From the NCBI RefSeq assembly GCF_014652355.1, contig NZ_BMYQ01000001.1:680180-744179 (forward strand): a stretch of DNA of 64,000 bases, given 5' to 3'. The notes under the pieces were generated by a model. That model worked only from the letters and a program-made list of their open reading frames with translations, searched no databases and had not been told where the DNA came from. A program made the translations under genes and the position numbers. The DNA is from Gemmobacter lanyuensis. GTDB lineage: Bacteria > Pseudomonadota > Alphaproteobacteria > Rhodobacterales > Rhodobacteraceae. Of this stretch, positions 56,848 through 64,000 are shown in pieces; the stretch's first letter is position 1, and each line of letters begins with the position of its first letter.

Positions 56848-56876
56848 CCGTCATGCCTGCGTGATCCACCTGTCAT
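56848..56876 (+). promoter_or_regulatory. Pho-box-like triple repeat
   Basis: Three 7-base units CCGTCAT, GCGTGAT and CTGTCAT follow one another with 4-base spacers (period 11). This is the structure of PhoB sites (CTGTCAT repeats, N4 spacer). It lies 51 bases before the phytase/esterase-like gene. Confidence 0.62.
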
Positions 56877-56926
56877 CAAAGCGCGCCATTGCTGCGTCCG
56901 ACAGACCCCGAACAGGAATGCACACC

Positions 56927-59101
56927 ATGGCCCTGCGCCCCCTTTGCCTGACCTCTGCCCTTGCGCTGATCGCAGCCACCCCTGCCCTGGCGGAACCGAT
57001 GTTCAACCGCATCTCGACCTTCGCCACGCCGCTGAACATGGCGGCGGGTGAAGATACCGCGCGCGCCTCCTCGGCCGAGATCATCGCCGCGACGGAAGAC
57101 GGGCAGACGCTGGTCTATTCCGACAGCCCGCTGGGCGTGATCGGACTTGTCGATATCTCGACGCCCAGCACGCCGAAGCCGCTGGGCAATATCCCCATGG
57201 GCGGGGAGCCCACGACGACCCAGATCATCGGCGGCTTGGCCTTTGTGGGGGTGAACACATCGGAAAGCTACACCGCCCCTTCGGGCAAACTGGTGACGGT
57301 CGATCTTGCGGCCCAGGCGATCACCGCCGAATGCGATCTGGGCGGCCAACCCGATGCCGTGGCCAAGGCCAAGGACGGCAGCTTCCTTGCCATCGCCATC
57401 GAAAATGAGCGGGACGAAGAGGTGAATGACGGCGCCCTGCCGCACATGCCTGCCGGTTATGTGGTGAAATTGCCGCTCACCGACGGCGCGGTCGATTGCG
57501 CCGGTCTGCAGAAGATCGACCTCACAGGGTTGGCCGAGGTCGGCGGCGATGACCCGGAACCGGAATATCTGGATGTGAACGCCGCGGGCGAGATTGTCGT
57601 TACCCTGCAGGAAAACAACCACATCGTCGTGATCGGCGCCGATGGTAAGGTGGCCAGCCATTTCAGCGCCGGGGCCGTGGATCTGACCGGGATCGACACC
57701 AAGAAGGACGGCCGTCTTGATTTCACCGGCAGCAAGGACGGCGCGCTGCGCGAACCCGATGCCGTGAAATGGATCGACGCCGACCATTTCGTTACCGCCA
57801 ATGAAGGCGATTACGAAGGCGGCGCGCGGGGTTTCACCATTTTCGCGCGCGACGGCAGCGTCGTCTTCGAATCCGGCGCCGCGCTGGAGCGCGAGATTGC
57901 CGCCATCGGTCATTACCCCGATCACCGTAACAAGAAGGGGGTCGAAATCGAGAGCGTCGAGATCGCGACCTTTGATGGCCAGCCCTTGCTGTTCGTGGTG
58001 TCGGAACGCGCCTCGATCGTTGCGGTGTATGACCTGAGCAATCCGTCCGCCCCGGTGCTGAAACAACTTTTGCCCTCGGGTGTGTCGCCCGAAGGTCTGG
58101 TGGCGATCCCCGGCCGCAATCTGCTGGCCACCGCGAATGAGTTGGACCTGCGGGAAGACGGCCTTGCCCCGGCCCATGTCATGCTGTTTGAGCGGAGCGA
58201 GGCACCCGCAGCTTATCCGACGCTGACCTCCGCCGGGACCGAGCCGCTAATCGGCTGGGCCGCGCTGTCGGGCCTTGCTGCAGATCCGGCCGTGCCGGGC
58301 AAATTCTTTGCCATCAGCGACTCGGTTCTGGGCGGCGCGCCTGCGATCTACACCATCGACGCCACGCAGACCCCGGCCCGGCTCACCTCGGCCCTGCCGG
58401 TGACGCGCAATGGCGATGCGGCACAAAAGCTTGATCTCGAGGGGATCACGCTGGATGGCGAGGGCGGGTTCTGGCTTGCCTCGGAAGGGCGCAGCGACCA
58501 TCTGGTCCCCCACGCCGTCTACCATGTCGATGCCGAGGGCGCGATTGACCGCGAAATCGCCCTGCCGCCGGAACTGCTGGCACAGGAAACCCGTTTCGGG
58601 CTGGAAGGGATCGCCCTGCAGGGCAAGACGCTCTGGCTCGCCATGCAGCGCGAATGGAAGGATGACCCCAAAGGCATGGTCAAACTGCTGGCCTTCGATA
58701 CCGAGGCCGAAGAAGGTGGCTGGTCGGCGCTGCACTATCCGCTGAATGCCGTCGAGGGTGATGCCTGGGCCGGTCTGTCGGAACTGACCATCGCGGGCGA
58801 CTGGATGTATCTGATCGAACGTGACAATCAGATCGCTGACAAAGCCCGGCTGAAGCAGCTGACGCGGCTGAAGCTGTCGGACCTTGCCCCGGTGGCGCTG
58901 GACCAGCCCCTTCCGGTTGCCAGCAAAGAGGTGGTTCGCGATCTGCTGCCCGACCTGACGGTGCTGAACGGTTATGCCCCCGACAAGGTCGAAGGCTTTG
59001 CCATCGACGCCGCAGGCGACGCCTGGTTTGTGACCGACAATGACGGTGTGGATGACAGCTCGGGCGAAACGCTGCTGCGCAACCTCGGCAAACTGGACTG
59101 A
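56927..59101 (+). CDS. Secreted esterase-like/phytase-like beta-propeller protein
   Basis: A 724-residue exported protein with signal peptide [20 protein letters not shown]. The first half (about 40-400) is a propeller-like region with choice-of-anchor/alkaline-phosphatase-associated repeats ([44 protein letters not shown]). The second half (about 440-720) resembles the phytase-like domain of esterase-like proteins ([41 protein letters not shown]). ATG at 56927 is chosen for the signal peptide. With a Pho-box upstream, release of phosphate from organic phosphates outside the cell is the likely role, by inference. Confidence 0.82.
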   Translation: MALRPLCLTSALALIAATPALAEPMFNRISTFATPLNMAAGEDTARASSAEIIAATEDGQTLVYSDSPLGVIGLVDISTPSTPKPLGNIPMGGEPTTTQIIGGLAFVGVNTSESYTAPSGKLVTVDLAAQAITAECDLGGQPDAVAKAKDGSFLAIAIENERDEEVNDGALPHMPAGYVVKLPLTDGAVDCAGLQKIDLTGLAEVGGDDPEPEYLDVNAAGEIVVTLQENNHIVVIGADGKVASHFSAGAVDLTGIDTKKDGRLDFTGSKDGALREPDAVKWIDADHFVTANEGDYEGGARGFTIFARDGSVVFESGAALEREIAAIGHYPDHRNKKGVEIESVEIATFDGQPLLFVVSERASIVAVYDLSNPSAPVLKQLLPSGVSPEGLVAIPGRNLLATANELDLREDGLAPAHVMLFERSEAPAAYPTLTSAGTEPLIGWAALSGLAADPAVPGKFFAISDSVLGGAPAIYTIDATQTPARLTSALPVTRNGDAAQKLDLEGITLDGEGGFWLASEGRSDHLVPHAVYHVDAEGAIDREIALPPELLAQETRFGLEGIALQGKTLWLAMQREWKDDPKGMVKLLAFDTEAEEGGWSALHYPLNAVEGDAWAGLSELTIAGDWMYLIERDNQIADKARLKQLTRLKLSDLAPVALDQPLPVASKEVVRDLLPDLTVLNGYAPDKVEGFAIDAAGDAWFVTDNDGVDDSSGETLLRNLGKLD

Positions 59102-59117
59102 TCAGCGGGCAGGACGG

Positions 59118-59146
59118 AAGGCCCCGGTGGACGTCGGGGCCTTTTT
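59118..59146 (+). terminator. Terminator after phytase-like gene
   Basis: Stem AAGGCCCCG/CGGGGCCTT, 8-base loop and a T run. Confidence 0.9.
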
Positions 59147-59246
59147 CCTGCGGGAACGGAACGGCGCAACGGGGGTTGATACGGATCATGGCGCCCCCAG
59201 GCCGGGCCTGCCACCCTGCCCTTGCCCGGACCGATCAGAGATGCCC

Positions 59247-60116
59247 ATGACCGATACCCCCCTTCCCACAGCGCTGTCGGTTCTCATTGCAACCGATCTG
59301 ACACCACGCGCGGCCCCAGCCTTGGCGCGGGCGGCCCGCCTGCGCCCGGCAAGGGTGACGCTTCTGCATGTCACAGAGGCCGACCTGCCCGCCGGGCTGC
59401 AAGAGGATCTGGCCCCCTCGGTGCAGGCGGCCCTGTCCCATGCCGCAGCGGTGGCCGGTCTGCCAGAGCAGGTGATATTGCAGATCCGGGCGGGGCATGC
59501 CCATGTCACCATCTGCGACAGCGCCGATCAACTGGGGGCGGACCTGATCCTGATGGGGCGCCATCGACAGGAAACCCTGGGCGATGTGCTGACCGGAACC
59601 ACGCTGGAACGGGTGATCCGCCACGGCGGCCCGCCCGTGCTGATTTGCCAAACTACAGAGGGCAAACATTGGCGGCGCGTGCTGGTCGCGACCGATCTTT
59701 CGCCCGCGTCGGTGCCGGGGCTGGACTGGCTGGCCCGGTCGGGCCTGTTGCGGGGGGCCGAGGTGACGCTGGCCCATGCCTTCCATCCCTTGGGCCAGGG
59801 CCTAGCCCGCCCGCTGGGTGCCACCGGGGCGCCCGCGACCGACCATGAAACCCGCGACGCAGAGGCGGCCCTTGTGGCCTTTGCGGAACAGACAGCTCTC
59901 GCCCCCCTCTCACCCCGGCTGCGGCTGGTGGCGGGCGCCCCGACACCCGCGCTGACCGCGCTGATGGCCCAAGATCCGCCCGACCTGCTGGTCATGGGCA
60001 CCCACGGACCATCGGGCCTTTTGCGCGGACTGATCGGGTCTGTCGCTCAGGCCCTGCTGCGTGGACAGCGCTGCGACATGCTCGTCCTGCCCACCCCGGC
60101 CCCCCGGTCTGCTTGA
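59247..60116 (+). CDS. Tandem universal stress protein (two Usp domains)
   Basis: A 289-residue cytoplasmic protein with two Usp folds (about residues 8-145 and 150-285). The first holds VLIATDLTPRAAPALARAARL and ADLILMGRHRQETLGDVLTGTTLERVIRHG; the second VLVATDLSPASVPGLDWLARS and LLVMGTHGPSGLLRGLIGSVAQALLRG. The G-x2-G-x9-G(S/T) pattern for ATP binding is recognisable. Start at 59241 or 59247; spacing from CAGAG favours the second. Stress adaptation role by family. Confidence 0.86.
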   Translation: MTDTPLPTALSVLIATDLTPRAAPALARAARLRPARVTLLHVTEADLPAGLQEDLAPSVQAALSHAAAVAGLPEQVILQIRAGHAHVTICDSADQLGADLILMGRHRQETLGDVLTGTTLERVIRHGGPPVLICQTTEGKHWRRVLVATDLSPASVPGLDWLARSGLLRGAEVTLAHAFHPLGQGLARPLGATGAPATDHETRDAEAALVAFAEQTALAPLSPRLRLVAGAPTPALTALMAQDPPDLLVMGTHGPSGLLRGLIGSVAQALLRGQRCDMLVLPTPAPRSA

Positions 60117-60203
60117 CCCGAAAACCACGCCCGCCCCCTACGCGCCGCTTGCCGCGTGCGCGCCCCTCGTCTAAGCAAGAGCCCAAAGATTGCGGGGGGC
60201 GGG

Positions 60204-60992
60204 ATGCGTATTCTGATTACCAATGATGACGGGATCAATGCCCCGGGCCTTGAGGTTTTGCACGACATCGCAACCGAAATCGCCGGCCCCGGCGGCGAGG
60301 TCTGGACCGTGGCCCCCGCCTTTGAACAATCGGGCGTCGGCCATTGCATCAGCTACAGCCGCCCCATGATGATCGCCCGTCTGGGGGACCGCCGCTATGC
60401 CGCCGAAGGCAGCCCCGCCGATTGCGTCCTGGCCGGGCTTTACGATGTGCTGGAAGGCGCGCGGCCCGATCTGGTGCTGTCGGGGGTAAACCGGGGCAAC
60501 AATGCTGCGGAAAACACCCTCTATTCCGGCACCATCGGCGGCGCGCTTGAGGCGGCGCTGCAGGGCATTCCTGCGATTGCGCTGTCGCAATTCATGGGCC
60601 CGCAAACCGCCGATCTGGCCGATACTTTCCAAGCCTCGCGCCAGCATGGCGCAGCTACCGTGCGGGCGATCCTTGAGGCGGACCTCTGGCAGCCCGAAGC
60701 CGATTACCGGATCTTCTACAATGTGAACTTCCCCCCTGTCCCCGGTGCAAAGGTCAAGGGGACGCGCGTGGCCCCGCAGGGCTTCCGCCGCGAAACCTCT
60801 TTCTCGGCCGAGCCGCAGATTTCGCCCTCGGGGCGGCGCTTCCTCTGGATCAAGGGCGGCCCGCAGCATACGCCCACCGCGCCGGGCACCGATGCTGCGG
60901 TGAACCTTGACGGCTATATCTCGGTCACGCCCATGCGCGCCGATCTGACGGCGCATGACGTTCTGGCCGATCTGGCGGCGCGTCTGGCATGA
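60204..60992 (+). CDS. surE: 5'/3'-nucleotidase SurE
   Basis: A 262-residue survival protein that removes phosphate from nucleoside monophosphates. The start [20 protein letters not shown] carries the metal-binding NDD motif; [10 protein letters not shown] and [25 protein letters not shown] are diagnostic. The start has a G-rich ribosome site. It overlaps pcm by ATGA, the classical surE-pcm arrangement for stationary-phase survival. Confidence 0.96.
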   Translation: MRILITNDDGINAPGLEVLHDIATEIAGPGGEVWTVAPAFEQSGVGHCISYSRPMMIARLGDRRYAAEGSPADCVLAGLYDVLEGARPDLVLSGVNRGNNAAENTLYSGTIGGALEAALQGIPAIALSQFMGPQTADLADTFQASRQHGAATVRAILEADLWQPEADYRIFYNVNFPPVPGAKVKGTRVAPQGFRRETSFSAEPQISPSGRRFLWIKGGPQHTPTAPGTDAAVNLDGYISVTPMRADLTAHDVLADLAARLA

Positions 60993-61657
60993 TGCAGGGC
61001 ACGCCGGATCATCACGACGAGGGACCGGCCGAACGCAAGATGCGGTTTCTTTTTGCGCTGCGGTCGCGCGGGGTGACGGATGCCCGCGTGCTGACTGCGA
61101 TGGAACGGATTGACCGGGGGCTTTTCGTGCGCGGCATCTTTGCCGACCGCGCCTATGAGGACATGCCGCTCCCCATCTCCTGCGGGCAGACGATCAGCCA
61201 GCCGTCGGTTGTGGGGTTGATGACGCAAGCGCTCAATGTGCAGCCGCGCGATGTCGTTCTCGAGATCGGGACCGGGTCTGGCTATCAGGCGGCAATCCTG
61301 TCGTTGCTGGCACGCCGGGTCTATACAATCGACCGCCACCGGCGCCTCGTGCGCGAAGCGGTGGAGCTGTTCCGCGACCTGAACCTGCCCAATATCACGG
61401 CCGTGGCCCGGGATGGCAGTTTCGGCTGGCCGGAACAGGCGCCCTTTGACCGCATCATCGTGACCGCCGCCGCCGAAGACCCGCCGGGGCCGCTGCTCGC
61501 GCAGCTGAAGCTTGGCGGGATCATGGTCCTGCCGGTCGGCCAATCCGATACGGTCCAGAGCCTGATCAAGGTCACCCGCACCGAACGCGGCTTTGACTAC
61601 GAGGAACTCCGCCCGGTGCGCTTTGTCCCTCTGGTAGAAGGGCTTGCGTCGGATTAG
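60989..61657 (+). CDS. pcm: Protein-L-isoaspartate O-methyltransferase
   Basis: A 222-residue repair methyltransferase for isoaspartyl residues. [19 protein letters not shown] is the SAM-binding motif, and [27 protein letters not shown] is the family signature. It begins within the surE stop codon (ATGA, with a second ATG three bases on). The next gene on the strand is nlpD, with a 70-base gap; surE-pcm-nlpD order is found in many proteobacteria. Confidence 0.96.
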   Translation: MMQGTPDHHDEGPAERKMRFLFALRSRGVTDARVLTAMERIDRGLFVRGIFADRAYEDMPLPISCGQTISQPSVVGLMTQALNVQPRDVVLEIGTGSGYQAAILSLLARRVYTIDRHRRLVREAVELFRDLNLPNITAVARDGSFGWPEQAPFDRIIVTAAAEDPPGPLLAQLKLGGIMVLPVGQSDTVQSLIKVTRTERGFDYEELRPVRFVPLVEGLASD

Positions 61658-61727
61658 TCTCCCGCGCACAATATTCAGCGTAACGCGACGCGACCCGGGG
61701 CCAACCGGGCAGGATCGAGGCCGAGCC

Positions 61728-63056
61728 ATGCGACAGATTTCTCCCCTTTCCCTTCCCCGTCTTCTGGGCATGGGCAGCGCCCTGATGCTGCTTTCGGCCT
61801 GCGGGATGGGTGGTGGCAAGCCCTTTGACTGGGACTTCCGCCCCGGCGCCCTCTCGACCGCCGATGCCGCCCGTGGCGCCGCTGCCAGCCGCCCCACACC
61901 CGACGCACGCGGCGTGATCTCATACCCTGGCTATCAGGTCGCCGTGGCACGGCGCGGCGATACCGTCAGCAGCCTGGCCGCCCGCGTGGGCGTGGATCCG
62001 GGGGAATTGGCCCGCTACAACGCCATGCAGCCTGGCGGCACTCTGCGGGAAGGTGAGGTCATCGCCCTGCCACGCCGCGTGGCCGAGGCCGGAGGCGCCA
62101 TGCCCACCGCCGCCCCCGGGGCCATCGTCGGCGCGCCGATCCGCGCCGGTGCCATCGACGTGACCTCGATCGCCGGTCAGGCCATCAACCGCGCCGCCCC
62201 CGGCATGCCCGCAGGGGCGACGGGTGCCACCACCTCGAAAACCCCGGGCGCTGCCCCTGCCGGCTGGCAGAAAGGCCCCGACGCGACGAGCCAGGCCCCC
62301 GGCGTGGAACCCGCCCGCCACCAGGTGCAGCGCGGCGAAACCGCCTTCACCATCGCGCGGGCCTACAATGTCTCGCCCAAGGATCTGGCCGACTGGAACG
62401 GGCTGGATGCCAATCTCTCGGTGCGCGAAGGGCAATATCTGCTGATCCCGGTGGTCGCGGCCGCCGCTGCACCCGCCGCCCCGGTGGCCGTCCCCATGGC
62501 AGAACCCGTGACCCTGCCGGGCAGCGGTTCGCCCACCCCCGTGCCGCCCTCGGCGGCCAAGCCGCTTCCGGCGCAGGATGAACCGCCGATTGCCGCCGCC
62601 CCGGCCCCCGCGACAACCAGCCCCACCGCCAAAGCGCCCGCCCCCGCGGCGGCACCTGCGCCCAGCAAACCCGTGGCCGACCTCGGCGCTACCCGCAGCG
62701 ACAGTGGCGGCAAACTCGCCATGCCGGTGGGTGGCCAGATCATCCGCGGCTATTCCAAGGGCAAGAATGATGGCATCGACATCGGCGCCGCGGCCGGTAC
62801 CAGCGTTGCCGCCGCAGGCGACGGCACTGTTGCCGCCATCACCAAGAATACCGAAGGCGTGCCGATCCTCGTGATCCGTCATGCCGACAACCTGCTCACC
62901 GTCTATGGCGGCATCGATGCGGTAAGCGTGGCCAAAGGCGCCACCGTCAAACGCGGCCAATCCATCGCCAAGGTCCGAAGCGGGAATCCGTCCTTCCTGC
63001 ATTTCGAGGTTCGCAAGGGCTTTGATTCCGTCGATCCGACGAAATATCTGCAGTAA
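61728..63056 (+). CDS. nlpD: NlpD-like lipoprotein, LysM + degenerate M23 (LytM factor)
   Basis: A 442-residue lipoprotein with lipobox LLSACG (lipidated cysteine near residue 25). Two LysM repeats (about 66-110 and 198-243; QVQRGETAFTIARAYNVSPKDLADWNGLD) bind peptidoglycan, and a proline/alanine linker leads to an M23 domain (335-442). Zinc ligands are lost: the H-x-G-x-D site reads NDGIDIG and the H-x-H site reads FLHFEV. So it should not be a peptidase but, like E. coli NlpD, an activator of amidase (AmiC at 34310). Follows surE-pcm. Confidence 0.92.
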   Translation: MRQISPLSLPRLLGMGSALMLLSACGMGGGKPFDWDFRPGALSTADAARGAAASRPTPDARGVISYPGYQVAVARRGDTVSSLAARVGVDPGELARYNAMQPGGTLREGEVIALPRRVAEAGGAMPTAAPGAIVGAPIRAGAIDVTSIAGQAINRAAPGMPAGATGATTSKTPGAAPAGWQKGPDATSQAPGVEPARHQVQRGETAFTIARAYNVSPKDLADWNGLDANLSVREGQYLLIPVVAAAAAPAAPVAVPMAEPVTLPGSGSPTPVPPSAAKPLPAQDEPPIAAAPAPATTSPTAKAPAPAAAPAPSKPVADLGATRSDSGGKLAMPVGGQIIRGYSKGKNDGIDIGAAAGTSVAAAGDGTVAAITKNTEGVPILVIRHADNLLTVYGGIDAVSVAKGATVKRGQSIAKVRSGNPSFLHFEVRKGFDSVDPTKYLQ

Positions 63057-63079
63057 GGGCCACCGCCCCAACGTCAAAA

Positions 63080-63104
63080 GGCCGGGCATTTGCCCGGCCT
63101 TTTT
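63080..63104 (+). terminator. Terminator after nlpD
   Basis: Stem GGCCGGGC/GCCCGGCC with an ATTT loop and a T run. Confidence 0.93.
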
Positions 63105-63182
63105 CATGCCTCGATCCGTCATCCGCACCGCGGCAGCCGGTCCGGCGGGGGCTCGATGCCCCGGCCGGGCCGCCCCCGCCCG

Positions 63183-64000
63183 TCAGGAAATCCTTGCGCC
63201 GTAGCGGGCGGCGAGATCGGTAAAGAACTGCCAGGCCACCCGGCCCGACCGTCCACCCCGCGTGGCCTGCCATTCGATCGCCTCGGCGCGCAGCACCTCG
63301 GGCGCCACCGCCACGCCATGGGCCGCACAATAGCCCTCGATCATCGCCAGATATTCGTCCTGCGAACAGGGATGGAAGCCCAGCCACAGCCCGAAACGAT
63401 CGGAAAGCGAAACCTTCTCCTCGACCGCCTCGCCGGGGTTGATCGCGGTCGAGCGTTCGTTTTCGATCATGTCGCGCGGCATCAGATGCCGCCGGTTCGA
63501 CGTGGCATAAAGGATCACATTCTCGGGCCGCCCCTCGATCCCGCCATCCAGCACGGCCTTCAGGCTCTTGTAATGCTGGTCATCATGGCTGAACGACAGA
63601 TCATCACAGAACAGCACAAACCGCGCAGGCGCGCCCCGCAACACGTTCAGCAGCCGCCCGACCGAAGGCAGATCCTCGCGGGCCAGCTCCACCAGCTTCA
63701 GGTCATGCCCTTCGACCCGCACGGCGGCATGGACCGCTTTCACCAGGCTCGATTTCCCCATGCCCCGCGCACCCCAGAGCAGCGCGTTATTCGCGGGCAG
63801 CCCCTTGGCGAAATGCAGCGTATTGGCAAGCAGCGTATCGCGCGAGCGGTTGATCCCCACCAGAAGCGACAGATCGACCCGCGCCACTTTTGCCACAGGC
63901 TCCAGCCGGTCGGGCGCCGTATGCCAGACGAAGGCCCCGGCCGATCCGACATCGGGTACCGGATGCGGCGGTGGGGCCAGCCGTTCAAGCGCCTCGGCGA
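63183..64000 (-). CDS. DUF815 ATPase, 5' end outside window
   Basis: The last 272 residues of an AAA-type protein; the frame is open through the right edge (upstream residues AFVWHTAPDRLEPVAK), so it is not the internal GTG at 63896 that starts it. WGARGMGKSSLVKAVHA is Walker A, RFVLFCDDLSF Walker B, and YATSNRRHLMPRDMI is the sensor region. MKDR-type ends are typical of DUF815 proteins, whose role is unknown. Convergent with nlpD. Confidence 0.87.
   Translation of the reverse strand, partial: AEALERLAPPPHPVPDVGSAGAFVWHTAPDRLEPVAKVARVDLSLLVGINRSRDTLLANTLHFAKGLPANNALLWGARGMGKSSLVKAVHAAVRVEGHDLKLVELAREDLPSVGRLLNVLRGAPARFVLFCDDLSFSHDDQHYKSLKAVLDGGIEGRPENVILYATSNRRHLMPRDMIENERSTAINPGEAVEEKVSLSDRFGLWLGFHPCSQDEYLAMIEGYCAAHGVAVAPEVLRAEAIEWQATRGGRSGRVAWQFFTDLAARYGARIS

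Overview
The window is 64 kb of GC-rich chromosome from an alphaproteobacterium, almost certainly a member of the Rhodobacteraceae (Rhodobacter/Gemmobacter/Paracoccus relatives). This rests on protein character (5-aminolevulinate synthase HemA, RodZ-like protein next to IspG, gene-transfer-agent spike proteins of the Rhodobacter type), on GAAC-N7-GAAC LexA boxes, and on gene content. It is mostly core chromosome, with one accessory, phage-like island.

Layout. 1-4.9 kb: carbon metabolism (3' end of transketolase, a DUF808 membrane protein, two tandem GAPDH genes with different cofactor-site residues and a 47-residue membrane protein between them). 4.7-6.8 kb: a DUF1127-like protein, coaD, a CBS protein and a LysR regulator. 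6.9-11.7 kb: valine catabolism (mmsA, isobutyryl-CoA dehydrogenase, 3-hydroxyisobutyryl-CoA hydrolase, mmsB). 11.7-16.6 kb: a Crp/Fnr regulator, small membrane and secreted proteins, uvrA with an SOS box, and a rhodanese under a sulfide-type (SqrR/BigR) operator. 16.6-26.1 kb: MFS transporters, lpdA, a peroxiredoxin-fold protein without its peroxidatic cysteine, queA and a giant AsmA/DUF3971 protein. 26.2-38.8 kb: bcp, DUF455, an M23 peptidase overlapping a bactofilin, prfB, PBP1A, AmiC, an aminotransferase, a DsbA-like protein and an MFS/LysR pair. 38.9-48.2 kb: ispG, rodZ-like, hemA with an FNR-type site, an M20 peptidase/GNAT pair, tandem tRNA-Asp genes, pirin and tRNA-Val(TAC).

48.3-50.8 kb is the accessory island. 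Four tightly coupled genes between two different tRNA-Val genes resemble the gene-transfer-agent head-spike locus (spike base plus large fibre protein) that lies outside the main GTA cluster in Rhodobacter capsulatus. Beyond it come tRNA-Val(CAC), an HU-like protein, lon, a soluble Aer-type PAS protein, tgt, a secreted phytase/esterase-like protein preceded by a Pho-box-like triple repeat, a tandem Usp protein, surE-pcm-nlpD and the 3' part of a DUF815 ATPase gene.

Working together: PBP1A, AmiC, the NlpD-type LytM factor, the M23 peptidase, the bactofilin and the RodZ-like protein form a dispersed envelope and cell-shape set. The second M23 domain (NlpD) has lost zinc ligands, which fits an activator of AmiC. 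queA and tgt both serve queuosine formation. A 73-base dispersed repeat occurs downstream of lpdA and, with an inverted partner, downstream of the GNAT gene. No intergenic stretch exceeds 300 bases. I saw no CRISPR array, insertion sequence or rRNA.
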